Under the pieces are notes generated by a model that saw nothing but the letters and a program-made list of their open reading frames with translations, did not search any database and had not been told where the DNA came from. The position numbers and the translations under genes were made by a program. Shown one piece after another: positions 1-13,300 of a stretch of DNA of 64,000 nt; within the stretch, counting starts at the first letter, position 1; each line of letters starts with the position of its first letter. The stretch comes from Luscinia megarhynchos (Eukaryota; Chordata; Aves; Passeriformes; Turdidae), in the NCBI GenBank assembly GCA_034336665.1, contig CM067570.1, positions 16,599,502 through 16,663,501 of the forward strand, written 5' to 3'.

Positions 1-3000
1 GAGATGCTCTCACTGCTCTGTTGTATTAGAATTTTATCATGAACTTAAGACAATGTACTGTTTTTCTCAATCTATGAGTTTTGATCTGGACAGTGTGGCC
101 ATTTAGATTTAGAAAATTGGTAACTAGTTGCAGTGAAAAGTCTGAAGACTGAAGAAGTTTGAAAATCAGGATTATTTTTTGTTTCTGAATGGGAAGAAAT
201 ATGTATGGTTTAGAAAAACAAGCAACTATTTTTCTGGTTTAGTTTCCTTTGATGTGTTGGTTGCATCCAACCAGTTTGTTTCCATTAACTGTGATTTGTG
301 TCTGACTATATTGTTCTGCTTTTTTGCCATTGATGTTCTAGAAACATCTTGGCTTTTGAATAATAACCATAATGCACATAGTTAAATGTCTTAAGTTCTA
401 CATTTTAGGGAGGCAGAATATACTACATGTGACATTAATTTACTGGGATTAATTTTTTTTTTAATTTTTCAGGTCTAACTGGCAAAAATGCCAAACTGTA
501 TTGGCAAATGCAAATTTCTATTAGTGTAACAAATATAGACCTTATTTTGATTTGTAAATGGCTTGACTTTGCATAAGTGTTTTTTGTGTGAATTCATGCT
601 CTAGTCAAAGCTCTGGTAATTTTATATTATGTGAAAAAGACACTTATTTTTTATATATGCCAATTTTTAAAAACATAATTTTAAAACTGTGCTGATACTG
701 GCTTTTAATTACATAGAAAAGCTGTTACACCAATTATAGCATGGTTTTATCATGTATTAAATTCCTTTGTATGTACCCTGGATATTTCAATTATATCACA
801 TTGTGCATTTGATACTTAAAACTGTCTGAATGGCTCTGATAAATTCTTGAAGAATGCAGCTCTTCACGTGCTTTATGTAGGTGGACTGCAGGATATCGAG
901 CTTTCAGCTTTATGGTGACTCAAACTATTACATTGTACTCTTGAGGAATAAAGTTCTGTATTTCCCCCATACAACGTGTAAATAATCATTTTACTTGGAG
1001 TGCTGAAATGGAAGTGGTGAGGAAAGGGCAGGAAAGAGTGGAATGGTGAGGTTGCTGCTGCTCTAATTCCCTCTGATAAGGAGTTGATGGTTTATGCCTT
1101 CATCATTCTTAGGAGCCTAAACCCCATATTTTCAGCTCAAACAAAAGAAGTAATAAACCACGACAAATGGTTTGGGTTTTTTTTGTTTTTTTGTTTTTTG
1201 TTTGTTTTTTTTTTTGGGTGTGAAAAGAGATTACCTGTTGTCTCCACCTTGTATCTTTGATTGTTACTCAATACAGTAAAAACCTAAACCTGTTGTTCCA
1301 TGAATTAGAAAGCTGTCTGAAGCTGTAGAACTATTTAAACAAATCTTTCTGCCTCAAGGTAAAACTTGTGTTCTTTCAGATTACTCCAGCATATGGGTAA
1401 ATCAAAGTTTGAGGTCTTCTGTTGGCACAGAAAAAGAACATATGCTATTCTTAAAAACTTCCCATACTTTCTGGTTGTAGCTTTTTATTCCTTGTATGTA
1501 TATCTTTACATATTTTTCACCTAAAAGAGAAGTGGGCACAATGTTTAAAAGTCCTCTGGATTGTTATGCTAATTGCTTTTGACACCTCCAATTATCATGT
1601 TAAAACTTCAGTATTTAAACAAATAGTCCATGCTTTGACTCCTTTGTTGGTCAATATTTTTTTCTCTGGCAGATAGCTCTACTCTCATTTTTTTGAATTT
1701 TTGGGTCCAGAAAAAAAGTGTAAATGCCTAATTAGCAACAGAAAGATAATGAGCTACTATTTCTGTTACTTTTCTGTAACTTCTTTATAATGTAATATGT
1801 ATATTAGTATGAGTAATTATTACATCGATTTCCCTTTTCATACATCTTAGGGTACGGAGGAGTGTTTAAAAGGAAAAAATGAAGAGTCAGCAGGTTTTAT
1901 ATTACTAGATTTTAGGTTTTTTGGGAGTAAGTTAAGACAGAAACTTTCCCTGGGCACTTTATGCCCTCTGTTTGAATAAGTGGAAGGAGATTTTTTGTCA
2001 CATTAATGAAATCTTCAAAATAGAACAAGAATAAAATTTATATAATTTTTATATTAATACTTTTTAATAGCTGTAATGCTACAGGATGATTCCTGTGAAA
2101 ATAATTCAAGGACTGGTAAATAACATAGAATTTCAATGTGAAGTAGTGCACTGGAATACATATTGTAAAGATGATGGTGTAACAATGATGGAACTGTTTT
2201 TTTTTCAGTTCTAATTAAAACAGACAAATTGAATGACTGTTTATAAATTCCTTGCATATGTAATAATTTTTGGCTTCTGTTTTACAAAAGTTGTCTCCTG
2301 TGACATTTAGGAATTAATAGCCTCTTTTTATATAAATTCCTTTAATTTACATTAATATGTGGATTTATAAAATCAATCCTTTATTTTTGTCATATGTAAA
2401 TTCTAGTCCTGAATTTATTTTTATTCTACTTGCTTAGATCAACATGCTTGTCACGTGTTTGCCATTCTCTGTTTATTTCACTGTAGAGCTGAACAAAAGC
2501 CCTGATTTCTATTCTTATTTTGATCTATCCTTGTCCTGAATCAGAAAGAAAAATGGAAATATTTGCAGTTTAAAGATACATACATTAAATAAGATTTCTA
2601 GCAATATATTTTTAAACATTTTGTTAATGTAACCTAATCAAAGTGCAGTATCTCTGTCTGTGCTGCCAGGATGCACGCACAAGTCTGAACCTGTTTTGTG
2701 TCATGGGAGATTTGTCTAGTGGAAAATGACATGTTGATTTTCATGAAAACCAGTATTTTCCTTGAGCAAGTGTTTCAACTGGGAATTCACAACCAGATTT
2801 AGTCAGGGTTCCTGTATTGCTCAGCTGTGACAGAAACTGGCTACTTCAGCATTTTGGCAGTGGCTGAGGTGCTCTTGCACGTCTCTGGTCCTGTCCAGGC
2901 TGGAGGATGTGCCTGGGCTGCAGGGCTGAGTCTCTGCAGAGTGAGGGGCCAGGCTGTGCCTTTTGGAATTGCCCAAACAATGTGCCTAGCTTAGGACTTC

Positions 3001-4219
3001 CTGACTGTCTTCATCTTCAAATATCATGAACATATGGTCTTTGTTACTGTGCAAGTTTAGGTTGATTTTCACCAGAACCAATGTTTTCACATCATCATTT
3101 CTCAGTCATATGAGAGACTTTATTCGCTATGGAAACAAATATATGCTGGGCACGAGATGCTGACTCTGGGCCAGTTGGACTCTGTAGTTATTCCTGGGTA
3201 TGTGTTAGGGCAGTAAGAGATAGTTGGCTCATATATTTGGTTCTTTCTCTTGTACTTCATTGTGGTGTTCAGAGCTGTGTGTGGCTTCTGACATGCCAGA
3301 GAGGGAGAAAAGTGAAGGCAAGCAGGTCATGGCCTGTGCCCCTGTGGGGTTTGCGTGCTGCCCTACTGCCAGCCCCACACCCTGGTGTGTGCACAGTGGG
3401 CTCTGGCCATGGGCAGGGACAATGTTGGCATTAAGGGAAAATATGCTTTATATGACATAGACTTGTTATTTGACTGTTTTTTTCTTTTTGAGCTTTTGTT
3501 GGCAAAAGTATGTTGGTCAAAAGACTTGCTCTTTGTTTCCACAAAACTAAGGTGTATTTAAACTCTTGTCATCTTAAGATTTTTAAAACATCTTTAAAAT
3601 ATTTTACTAAATCCTCACTGGAATTTTTTGGAAAATGTGTTTACTGAAGCATTTGTTTTATACATGTCCATAATTACATTTTTCAATACTGACCTTATGA
3701 ATCAGTTAATTTCCAATAGATTTCTTTTTATATCATGTCCACTTTTATGTTGGTTTTTTTTGTAGTTATTATAACCAGGACATTCTTATACACCTGAGTG
3801 ACTTCATGAAAATTTGTAATCCTATTTAAGTCAATGAGGATTACTTTTGTAGACAGATATTGCCCAAAATTGGCAGCTCCTCAAGCTATTTACAAAAGTT
3901 ATATGAGGACAGGACTTCACCCAAATGCTTATCTTTAGAATTGTATGGTTTAATGGGTATACAAGTTTTGTCTTCTAATATCCAACAGTATCTTTTATAT
4001 TTTCTGAATTGCGTTCTCATGTTCCTAACTGCACGTGGTGAATATTCTGTCTTTTGAGAATGTGTTATTCTAAATAAGATTTTAATTAAGATGCTATATT
4101 TAGGTGCATTATATATCTATGATATGAAATGTATGCAGAGCTCTAATAATTGTGTTGTTAGATGTTGCTTTATTTATAGAGCTGTTAGTATTCTGTAATA
4201 ATGATACTTTTTTTAGCAG
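1..4219 (+). other. SLC4A10: SLC4A10 intron (3' part), no exon seen
   Basis: AT-rich non-coding DNA upstream of the first exon in the window. It holds a T-rich tract with scattered G (about 1171-1218) and two GC-richer patches (about 2830-2990 and 3160-3420). A possible acceptor at 471 opens a frame that runs without a clear donor to a stop near 593, so I do not call an exon. Short ORFs here have no recognisable content. Confidence 0.75.
1171..1218. repeat. T-rich low-complexity tract
   Basis: Runs of 6-13 T separated by single G. It could be the reverse of an A-rich retroposon tail, but no element body was recognised beside it. Confidence 0.7.
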
Positions 4220-4308
4220 GTCAGGTTGTTTCCCCACAGGCTACTCCAGCCTGTATTGAAAACAAAAATGATGTGAGCAGAGAAAACAGCACTGTTGACT
4301 TTAGTAAG
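4220..4308 (+). CDS. SLC4A10: SLC4A10 exon: linker of the cytosolic N-terminal domain
   Basis: Reads (G)[15 protein letters not shown], then [14 protein letters not shown], closely matching the mammalian SLC4A10 linker before the first conserved [10 protein letters not shown] block. The donor is AAG|GTAAGT. The acceptor is a NAGNAG tandem (TAGCAG), so the start could be 4217 or 4220, differing by one alanine. The first two bases complete a split glycine codon. This variable serine-rich linker is a region where SLC4 paralogues differ most. Confidence 0.88.
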
Positions 4309-7300
4309 GTAAGTGTTCACTGATGGTGAAGAGAGCTTCCTGACTACCAAACAGATATTTAAAATTGAATAAAATGAATCCATGCAAGTCAGGAAAACTG
4401 TAAAATGTACATTTTCCTTTAGCATTGAAGTTTTGTGTGCACTGCAATACAGTTTCTGCATGACAAAACAGAATCTTACATTTTCTTTCTAAATTACATG
4501 CAACAGGAAATCACAGTTTAGGCATGCAGATAAATTTAATATCATAGGTATATATTTGTGGGGGAAATTTTACAAACTAACAGAAAATTATCTAACTAGG
4601 AAAGTAATTCAGAATTCCTATAATTCACATTTACCTCAGATTTTTACTTTCTGCAGAAGTGATGCATGAATGCAAACTATTCTTTTTATAACCTGAACTC
4701 GTGGATTCCAGATGTCTCAAACAGAATGTGTTTCTGTAAACCTATAACTTAATTCTTCTGGCAAGCCAAGATATTTCAGTACACTTTACAGAAGATGTTA
4801 ACTGTTCAGTAGTGGAGATTGCAATGACAGTTCAATGTTAGATAGCAAAGAAAAGCAAACAGCTTCTCAGCTTTAATGTGAAGGAGAATCCTAATTTGAG
4901 TAAGAAGTCTGTATGCACCTAAGACAGTCACAATGGATACAGATGACAGGCCTGGCAGGGACAGAGGACTTCAGCTGACACATTAATGCAACAAAGGTTG
5001 AGTAAATGAAGAAAGGTGATTTAAACCAAAAATCTGAAGCACAGCACTTTGAGTCTGCTGAATTTTAATGTTAGTGCAGCTGAGCTAAAAGTAGAGTTAT
5101 GTGATTGCTCCATCTGGTGCCAGACTTATTTCCTAGCAGCAGTAGCTATTTGCATCATTTGAATTTTGGACTGAACATTCCAGACTATGAATTGTATATG
5201 GCTGAAATAAGAGGGGAAACAGATCTTTCTGTCAATGGCAATGAGAAAAAAGGAAACTGGCTGGGAATGTATTATGAATACATCTCTGTAGAGGCTATGA
5301 GAACATCTATAAACAGTGGCAGGTTGTTAATGCTTTAATGTACAATATTGGTTTTGTGATATTTATATTAAAGTCTTAGGTAAAGCTAATTGTTTTTGCA
5401 AGTGTTTTAATATCAAGATGTAAAATTTATAAAGGATATAAAATATAAATAAAATTGTCTATTCAAAATTGAACTATGCAGAAGAGAACAACGTAAGTTT
5501 CAGTAGTGCTTCTCCAAAGCAACATTTCTCCAGTTGCTTTGAGCACTGTAGGATCCAAATCCCAGTAAGTTGTCTAACTGTAATTCTTTTTATATTAAAC
5601 AAGAATAGGAGCTGCGTCATTTGATCCTTCACTCATTATTTTTGTACTGCTGCTGCTTTGCTGATCAAAAGAGCTCTTCCCATTTAAACAAGCTGGAAGA
5701 AATCAACATTTCATCCTTTTCTAACCTCAGCAGTGATGGATGCCAATAAAGATGTCAGGAATATGAAAGAAACAACTTTTGTTAGGAGGAATGAAATAAC
5801 AGTAAAGGATTGTAATCTAATACCTTTCTTTTTGACTGACTTTAAATAGATCCATTTATCTTTTTGAAGATGCATAAGTGCAGTTTCCCCTTGAAATGTG
5901 CTATTGCAGTAACTCCCAACGGTTATAATTGGAATTATATGCACAGATTGAGAGGAAAGTAGAGCAGTACACTAATTTTCTCTTGAGTATTGTGATTTCT
6001 TGCTCTAATTTTGTTCCAGATATTAATTTCATTTATCTTCTACAAAAAAAGCACCTTTGACTACCTCACATTTTCTCTCCTTGCTAATCTATCTCCCTTG
6101 GGCTACATCTAATATTCCAAATTTGGAGTTGATTCAAAAAGCTGACTTAATCTGGATACAGCATTGAGACTCTGTTGATTGTATTGGTGTCTGTCTATGA
6201 AAAATGTGAGGCAGGCACTGAAAGCTGTCTTGAGTAGTGAGTTACTTCAGTAGCATGGAGAGAGAGATGGTTTGTGCTGTTTGCAAATGTGTCACTCCTC
6301 TTCCTCTGCTGCCACCACCAGGACTTTGTGTTCTCATGGTGATGTGGAGGGGATCTATCACAGCACCACTTTACCCCCTGTCTGAGTAGAATAGGGGTGA
6401 TGGTTTAAGAACATCATCTGGCTCATTTCTACTTTTTATGCCAAAGACTGGAGGGAACATTAATTGTCCTTAAACGCAAAATGAATAAAGAGATGTACCC
6501 ACATCCCTTATGGCAACATTTCTGTGCTCTATGGGGAAACACTATTTCTGATTCAAACCCTGTCCCATACTGACAGAGTTGGTCTTTCAAATACCATATG
6601 AAGCAACTGACTTGTTTTGGATGCTGGTTGAACCCTGCTTATAAATAAATTTGATTAATATGTTTTACCAAGAAGGGATGTTGGGTATTTTCTCTTCATG
6701 CCAATTTATGTTTGGTTTCATGGTAGATGCCCACCACTCTGCAGTCTTTGAGTTGCCCTGGTGGGCCATGGCCTCTGCATTAGTTATTTAGTTTTATATT
6801 TAATTGGAGTTCACTGGGACTATTTAGGGTCAAGTCAGGAATGTGACTCAGTTTAAGGTGCAGATTAAGATGCACCTCAGGTTTCTCCAGCTGAAGACCT
6901 GGGATAAGAGATGCATTATGGATAGGTTAGATGAAGCATTCAATGTAGCTTCTACCACTGCCATAAATTCACTCCAGGACCGCCTCCACTCATTATGCTG
7001 TAAAAGCAACACCTTTGGGGTTTGGGTGTTCTTGCTCAGTTTGCTCCTCTGCCAGCTACTTCCCTTTCAATGGGGCTCTTGTCTCTACCCAAACAATATT
7101 AGACAGTATTAGAATCTCAAACTGATAAATATCTGGGAATACTTTCTGGTAGCAGGACACAAAGTGTTTATTTTAAATTTGAATCTTGTGGTCTGCATGT
7201 TAGAGAACCGCAATGTCACAAGTGTAGAATATTGTTTATGTGACATTAATTATTGAATGTTAAATGCATTTAAATGCTAAATCCGTCCATTCACAAGGTA

Positions 7301-10300
7301 AACTCAGCACAGAATGCAGATTTCTACATGCCTGAAGACTGCTTTCTTCCTCTCAATTGCAATAACCTATGACAACAAAATTAGGTGTAGAGTGATCCTT
7401 AGTTATGTATTTAATCATGAAGAGTTATTTAATTATTTCAATGGATAAGAGAATTTACCTCACTTTTTCAATTTACCTTGAAAAAAAAAACTTTGAAAAA
7501 GTACTTGGTCTTCAACCTTCCAGGTTGATCTGGTTCTTGGTTAACTTTGGGAGGTGTTTAGTCATCTTTGTAGCTTAGGTAAGCATTAGATATCTCTTTG
7601 TGATCTCAGCAAACCAAGATTTCATTACACAGGCAACTGTGTTATATCTGAATTCTGATTTAGTGCCAGAGCCATTTGCAAGAAAACAATTTTCTAAATA
7701 TTACCAAAAACTATGCAAACTAGTACTGACAGATGGCTGTAAGATAGACATTAAAATGGTCCACTTTAACAGTTTATATTGGATTTGGTTGCTGTTGTTG
7801 TGTTTAGATTAATAAAAGGAAAGCAAATGACAAAATTCATGCATTTTGAAATGTAGACAATACTGGTGCATAATTAAATCAGACATACATTATATACTTT
7901 ATTACTCCATGCCAGTCTTTTTTGCAGAGTAAAGCCTAGAGTCATTCCTATGCAAATACCTTGAGCTTATTATAGCAACATCGTGATGCTGTGTCTCTGT
8001 TTTTCTATCATCCTGCGAAAGTCAACATTGCTACTGAAAATTCTGAAATTTTTCTTCTTCTTTGTTCTTTCAGTTTGCTCTTGAGACAGTCAGTGCTCAT
8101 GATAGCTTATTTTCTGTTTTTTTCAGGAGAAGTGCAACTGTTTTCTGCTAAATCTGAAAACAGAAATGCATCTCAAGAGTAGAAAAAGTAAAATTGTGTG
8201 TAGTGGAATCTAGTGAGATAATAATCAGTGAGATAATAACATAACTATGTGCTATGAATTAATGATTTCCGGAATTATTAATTGTGGTAAAATAAGGTGT
8301 CCTAATTTCTTCTACTATTATGATTGTTATCAAGTATTCATGGTGTTATGAACATAGATAAAAAGCATTAGTAAGAAATTAAGCCTGTATTTTTAAAAAT
8401 ATTTTTTGAATTTTATTTGGTTTTTTTGTAAAATAATTCTGCAGTTTCCAAGAAAGATCAGTCAAATTAATGTCTAGTTTGGTTTAGAGAAATATTTTGA
8501 TTAAAAAAAAAATATTCAACAGACAAGAAGAGTGGAACTGCATCCCTGTGAGTAACTTTTAGGTTGTAATTTAATATACTTTTCTCAGGTTGACCTACAC
8601 TTCATGAAGAAGATACCACCTGGAGCTGAAGCATCAAACATCTTAGTTGGTGAACTCGAGTTCCTGGACCGTGCCGTTGTGGCTTTTGTGAGGTTGTCTC
8701 CTGCAGTGCTGCTCACAGGACTGGCTGAAGTTCCAATTCCAACCAGGTACAGTTGGGCTGATTTTGCTTTGCATTTTCCTGAGTACCTTGTGGAGACAGG
8801 GTGATGTGACCCTCAGCTTTGCCATTTACTGAGTGAGGAATTTGGTTTGCTCTTTACCAAAGACATTTCTCAGCCTTCTGCTCATCCTGTAAATGATGTG
8901 TGGGTATATTCAGATGGTTTGTGAGATGCACAGATGTAGAAATGTAGACTCTAACACACAGTCTATACTATACAAACTGGTATTACTCCAGATGAAATAC
9001 TAAGGTGAAATATTCAGCTTCGTAGAATATTTCATCTGGAGGTGACACTACTTGGGTGATATTGCATAATTATGTACAGAGCTAAAAAAAATGAAGAAGG
9101 AATTGAGAAAAGGCAAAAAGCAAACTGATTTGGTTGACTAGGGATAGTGAGTGAATAGATGGAGAAGATGATGTAAACATGTTCTTCAAAAATTTGTACT
9201 TCTTCAAAAACTTGCTTTGCATGGTAGGGAGTGTGACTTTTAACCATAAACTTTTATTAGATTTTTTCCAACTTGAAACTTTTTCTGATGGAGTACTTAG
9301 ATTCTGAAAACAAATTATGAAGAATTAAAAAAGAAAAAAGTCTAAAAATAGACCTTGTATTCAGATAGAAGGCACTGGGGTAGATCTGTGCTTACATTAT
9401 GTCCTGCTGGGGTTAATTCAGATCAAAACTCCAAAGTGATTCTCTCATATCTGTGTTCACTGATGTAACTATTATTGCAGTATCCCCCCTCCCCCCCACA
9501 CTTTTCCTAAAATTTGTGCATTTGTCTGTACACATATTCTGTCTCTCTCTCCCCTTCCTTCTTTTAGTTTCTATAAAAGTAGAATTCCAACAGTAGGCAG
9601 TAAAGTATTCCAGTTGTTAGTGACACTCAGGACACTCGTACATGATGCTCATGTTATGCTATAAAATGCAGTGCTGAGACTCAGATTCTTGCTTCTAACC
9701 AGATAAACAGTGACATTTTCTTTGAACTGTACTTTCTAGTTACTTTAAATATTACTTTTTTGATGTTTTTTAGTTTTTATGTGTGCATAAGAAACATTGA
9801 GAGAATGAATTTGGTCTGGAAAAAGCTTTCCCTTGTAACCTCCTCCAGATTCCCACAAAAAAAAAACCACCAAAAGGAAAAGAACAGATTTCTTGATTTT
9901 TTTTGTGGAAAAAAAAATAAAAAGAGTTAGAAATTAGGAAAATTAAGTATTTCTGTAAAAGTGTGTATGTAAAATAAATTCAGTAATACACATCAAAATA
10001 TTGTCTTTTGCATTTTAATGAAACTGAGAATTTTAGTTATTTCACTTGAATGAATCCTCTGCCTTTTGTAGAACTTTACTTGCCTACAGCCTTAAGTAGA
10101 GACTGCCCAGAGACTTAATGGAAGTAAAAATTATTTTAAAATTATTTTTATTTGGGTTAATTTAATTTCTCCAATATTGTAATAATTTATGTAACCATAA
10201 CCATTCTGTTGAATTGACATAATTAAAGAATATGTTCTGTACATAGATTTCAATTGCATATATTTATTATGTAAGTTAAGGTTTGTTATGTAAGGAGGTT

Positions 10301-13300
10301 TTGGTAGTCTCAATCAAGATTGACTGTTAAGCTTATGATATATTTTTGGAAGCTATTTTCACATTTTTTTTCTAAGCAGAGCTTCATGTTTAAATGCATG
10401 TGTGAGGATCTTGAAGGAGATTATATATAGTGTTTATCTGAGAGATTCTTCTAGTCCACATTTTAGATAAATATTTCTGTAATATTTATATTAATTTCAA
10501 CCATCCATCCTTCACAATTTCTCACATTTACCTTTAATTTGCAGATTTTTGTTTATTCTTCTTGGACCACTGGGTAAAGGTCAACAATACCATGAGATTG
10601 GAAGATCAATTGCAACACTAATGACGGATGAGGTATTTTTATTCATGGTTCAGTTTTGTACTAACTGAAGAGGTGTAATAGGGAATCTCCAATCCTTCAG
10701 AAGAAATGTGGCTAATCATTCTGGTGATGACAATGAGCATTTTGGTTCCTTTCACAATCCTGTGACAGCCCAGATTTTGCTGTTGTAATGGGATAATAGA
10801 ATGAGGAACAATATTTACAAGCGAAGATATCTTCACCAATAAAGTTCTATTTTACACAGTTGCTTTCCAGTGGACTTAATTTTGTTTAAGCTGCAAAATT
10901 TCTAGAATATTTAGCAGCCATAAGGATGTTTTTCTGTAGCAGCTGGAATTTCTATGGGAGCTATGTACTAGAAGCTATTTTCAGATGAAGCTGAGATTGT
11001 TTGTTCAGTGGGAACTTTGTAAAGTGTGCTCTATTTCAGAGAAGAGGGGCTATTATTTCAGAGAGAGTTCCTTTTTCCATCTCTTTTTCCTCCCACATGT
11101 GCTTCTCAATTTTTCACAGGTATTCCATGATGTTGCTTACAAAGCAAAAGACCGCAATGACTTGGTGTCTGGAATTGATGAGTTTCTTGATCAGGTTACT
11201 GTTCTCCCTCCTGGAGAGTGGGACCCAACAATTCGAATAGAACCACCTAAGAATGTCCCCTCTCAGGTTTGTACAGTGTAAAATTCAAACACTTTTAAAA
11301 GTTGTGATGGATTTTTATTTTGTAGATTTAAGTCTCATTAATTTAGCATTGAGCAGTCACTGTGTTTCATGCTCTTTTTATTTTAGGCTAATTTTCTTTA
11401 GAAGAACCCTTGACTTGCAAGCATACTGTATAATGATGACAATTGGATAAGACCAGTACTAGTTCTCTCCTGAGTAAATACGGGCAGCTGTATCTAAAGA
11501 TACTAAATTCAGGGATAAATAGTCTTTAAGCATCCTTGATTATCCTGAATAGTCATGGTTTGCTTTTTTCCTCATTTCCTTATTGCAAGAATTGATCAAA
11601 ACTTGTTACTCTTTGAAATGCTTTTTGAGACAATATTTTTTTGTGATCAATTCTTTAAATTTTTTCATAGAATCACAATTCTTTTTACTATTAACAGTCT
11701 GGTAATACAACTCTTCTACAGCTTATGAGGAAGTTATGTTGATGAATATTAAAATAAAAGTTTTATGTTTAAGCTTTTGATTTTCAGAGCCTGTTTGGTG
11801 CTAAAACCCATGGGAAATATCTTTTCCTTCTGGTAGGAGAAGCGTAAGATCCCAGGAGTGCCAAATGGAACTGCAGCCCATGGGGAAGCAGAACATCCTG
11901 GGGGACACTCTGGACCAGAACTGCAACGCACTGGAAAGTTAGTGAAAGCATATTCAAAATCTTAAGTGTTCAAAGTGATGTTCAAAAGGAATCACAAGGG
12001 TCTGGTTCTCTCTCAGAAGTGTCTTGGCTCATGATTTCTTTCAGGATTTTGTCCTGATTTGCGTGTGCCATGTAGCTGAACAGGACAATACATGCTCTTT
12101 TGCAGAGAGCAGGAGTGGGCAAGAGGGTTTGAGTTTTCTCATTCTTTTTTTTGCATCACCTTTCTCTAATATTTACAAAGGCCAGACCTTTCTTAAGCTT
12201 GACTAATATTTCTTGGTTTTGTACAGGATGAAGGATAACTTGGTATGGTATTGTGCCATATATTATGAATACTTACAGCTGTTTTGTAGTTAAAGTTTCT
12301 GGGTTGTGCAGCTTTAGCATTTCTTTTTTACCTCAGCAAGCCATGAAATGTCCTAGTAGATGAGGCTGTGATTACCCTGGTGGCTGCAATATACATCAGA
12401 ATGAAGAATTTACCCAAATAATGCTTATTTTCTCTTCTCTAATATGGTGTGGTGTAAGTGCATCAGCTGTCAATGGCTGCCTTAGTGCACTGTAGCTGGG
12501 CAATAGATGTTTCTTTTACTTTGCTGCCTTCTGATATTTAAATATTGTTCCTACCTTTAGCATGAAGCTAAAGATTGAGCTGCAGTGCTGGTGTACACTG
12601 GGCCAGGGGAGATGATGGCCTGTCTGGCTGGAAGTTGTTCTCTCACCAGAGAACCTGTTAATTGACAGCTTGAGGTATTGTTTTAATATTTAGGAGGTAG
12701 TAGCACTACACCTTTTTCTTTACCTCAGCAGCATCTGATACATTGTGTGCCTGTGAGGAAAAGAGCATTATGGGGTTATTTACTTTAGCTGTACGGTATT
12801 TTGTAAGGAAACGTCTGTTCCTAAATATTTGATTATACTTGATGCAGTGTAAGTGACAAAAGATGACAGTTCTTGTCCTTGAGAAATGGTAGCGTATATT
12901 CATTTCTGTCATTTAGGAACAGGTTCTCAAAGAATGCTAAGCTCTATATATAAATGTGTGGGCAAATAGACACTGTGATACCTCTCTAATTAAACAAATG
13001 TAAAGAATTATTTAATGTAATAAACAGTTTGATTGCATGTAATAAAAATAGTGCATGTGAGCAAGCAACTGTTCAGAACTTTGGGGTCTGGGTGATTAGT
13101 TGAAGAATTTATAAAAGAGACATGGAAATCAGTTGGTTTTAAAACCAAAATAATTTCCTGATTGAATTTACAAAGATAGGCTTCCTAGAAACATGTTTTT
13201 ATGAAGGGTGAAACGTAGGAGTATGGATCATTTGATCAAGGAGCAGTAGTTTGTTTCTCTGCAGGGCAGTTGAAGCAATAATATTGAAGAAAGTTTTGTG

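Noticed and set aside
472..593. Possible exon after a TTTTTCAG acceptor, reading in phase for about 40 codons
   Set aside because: No good donor before the stop and no resemblance to SLC4A10 that I know.
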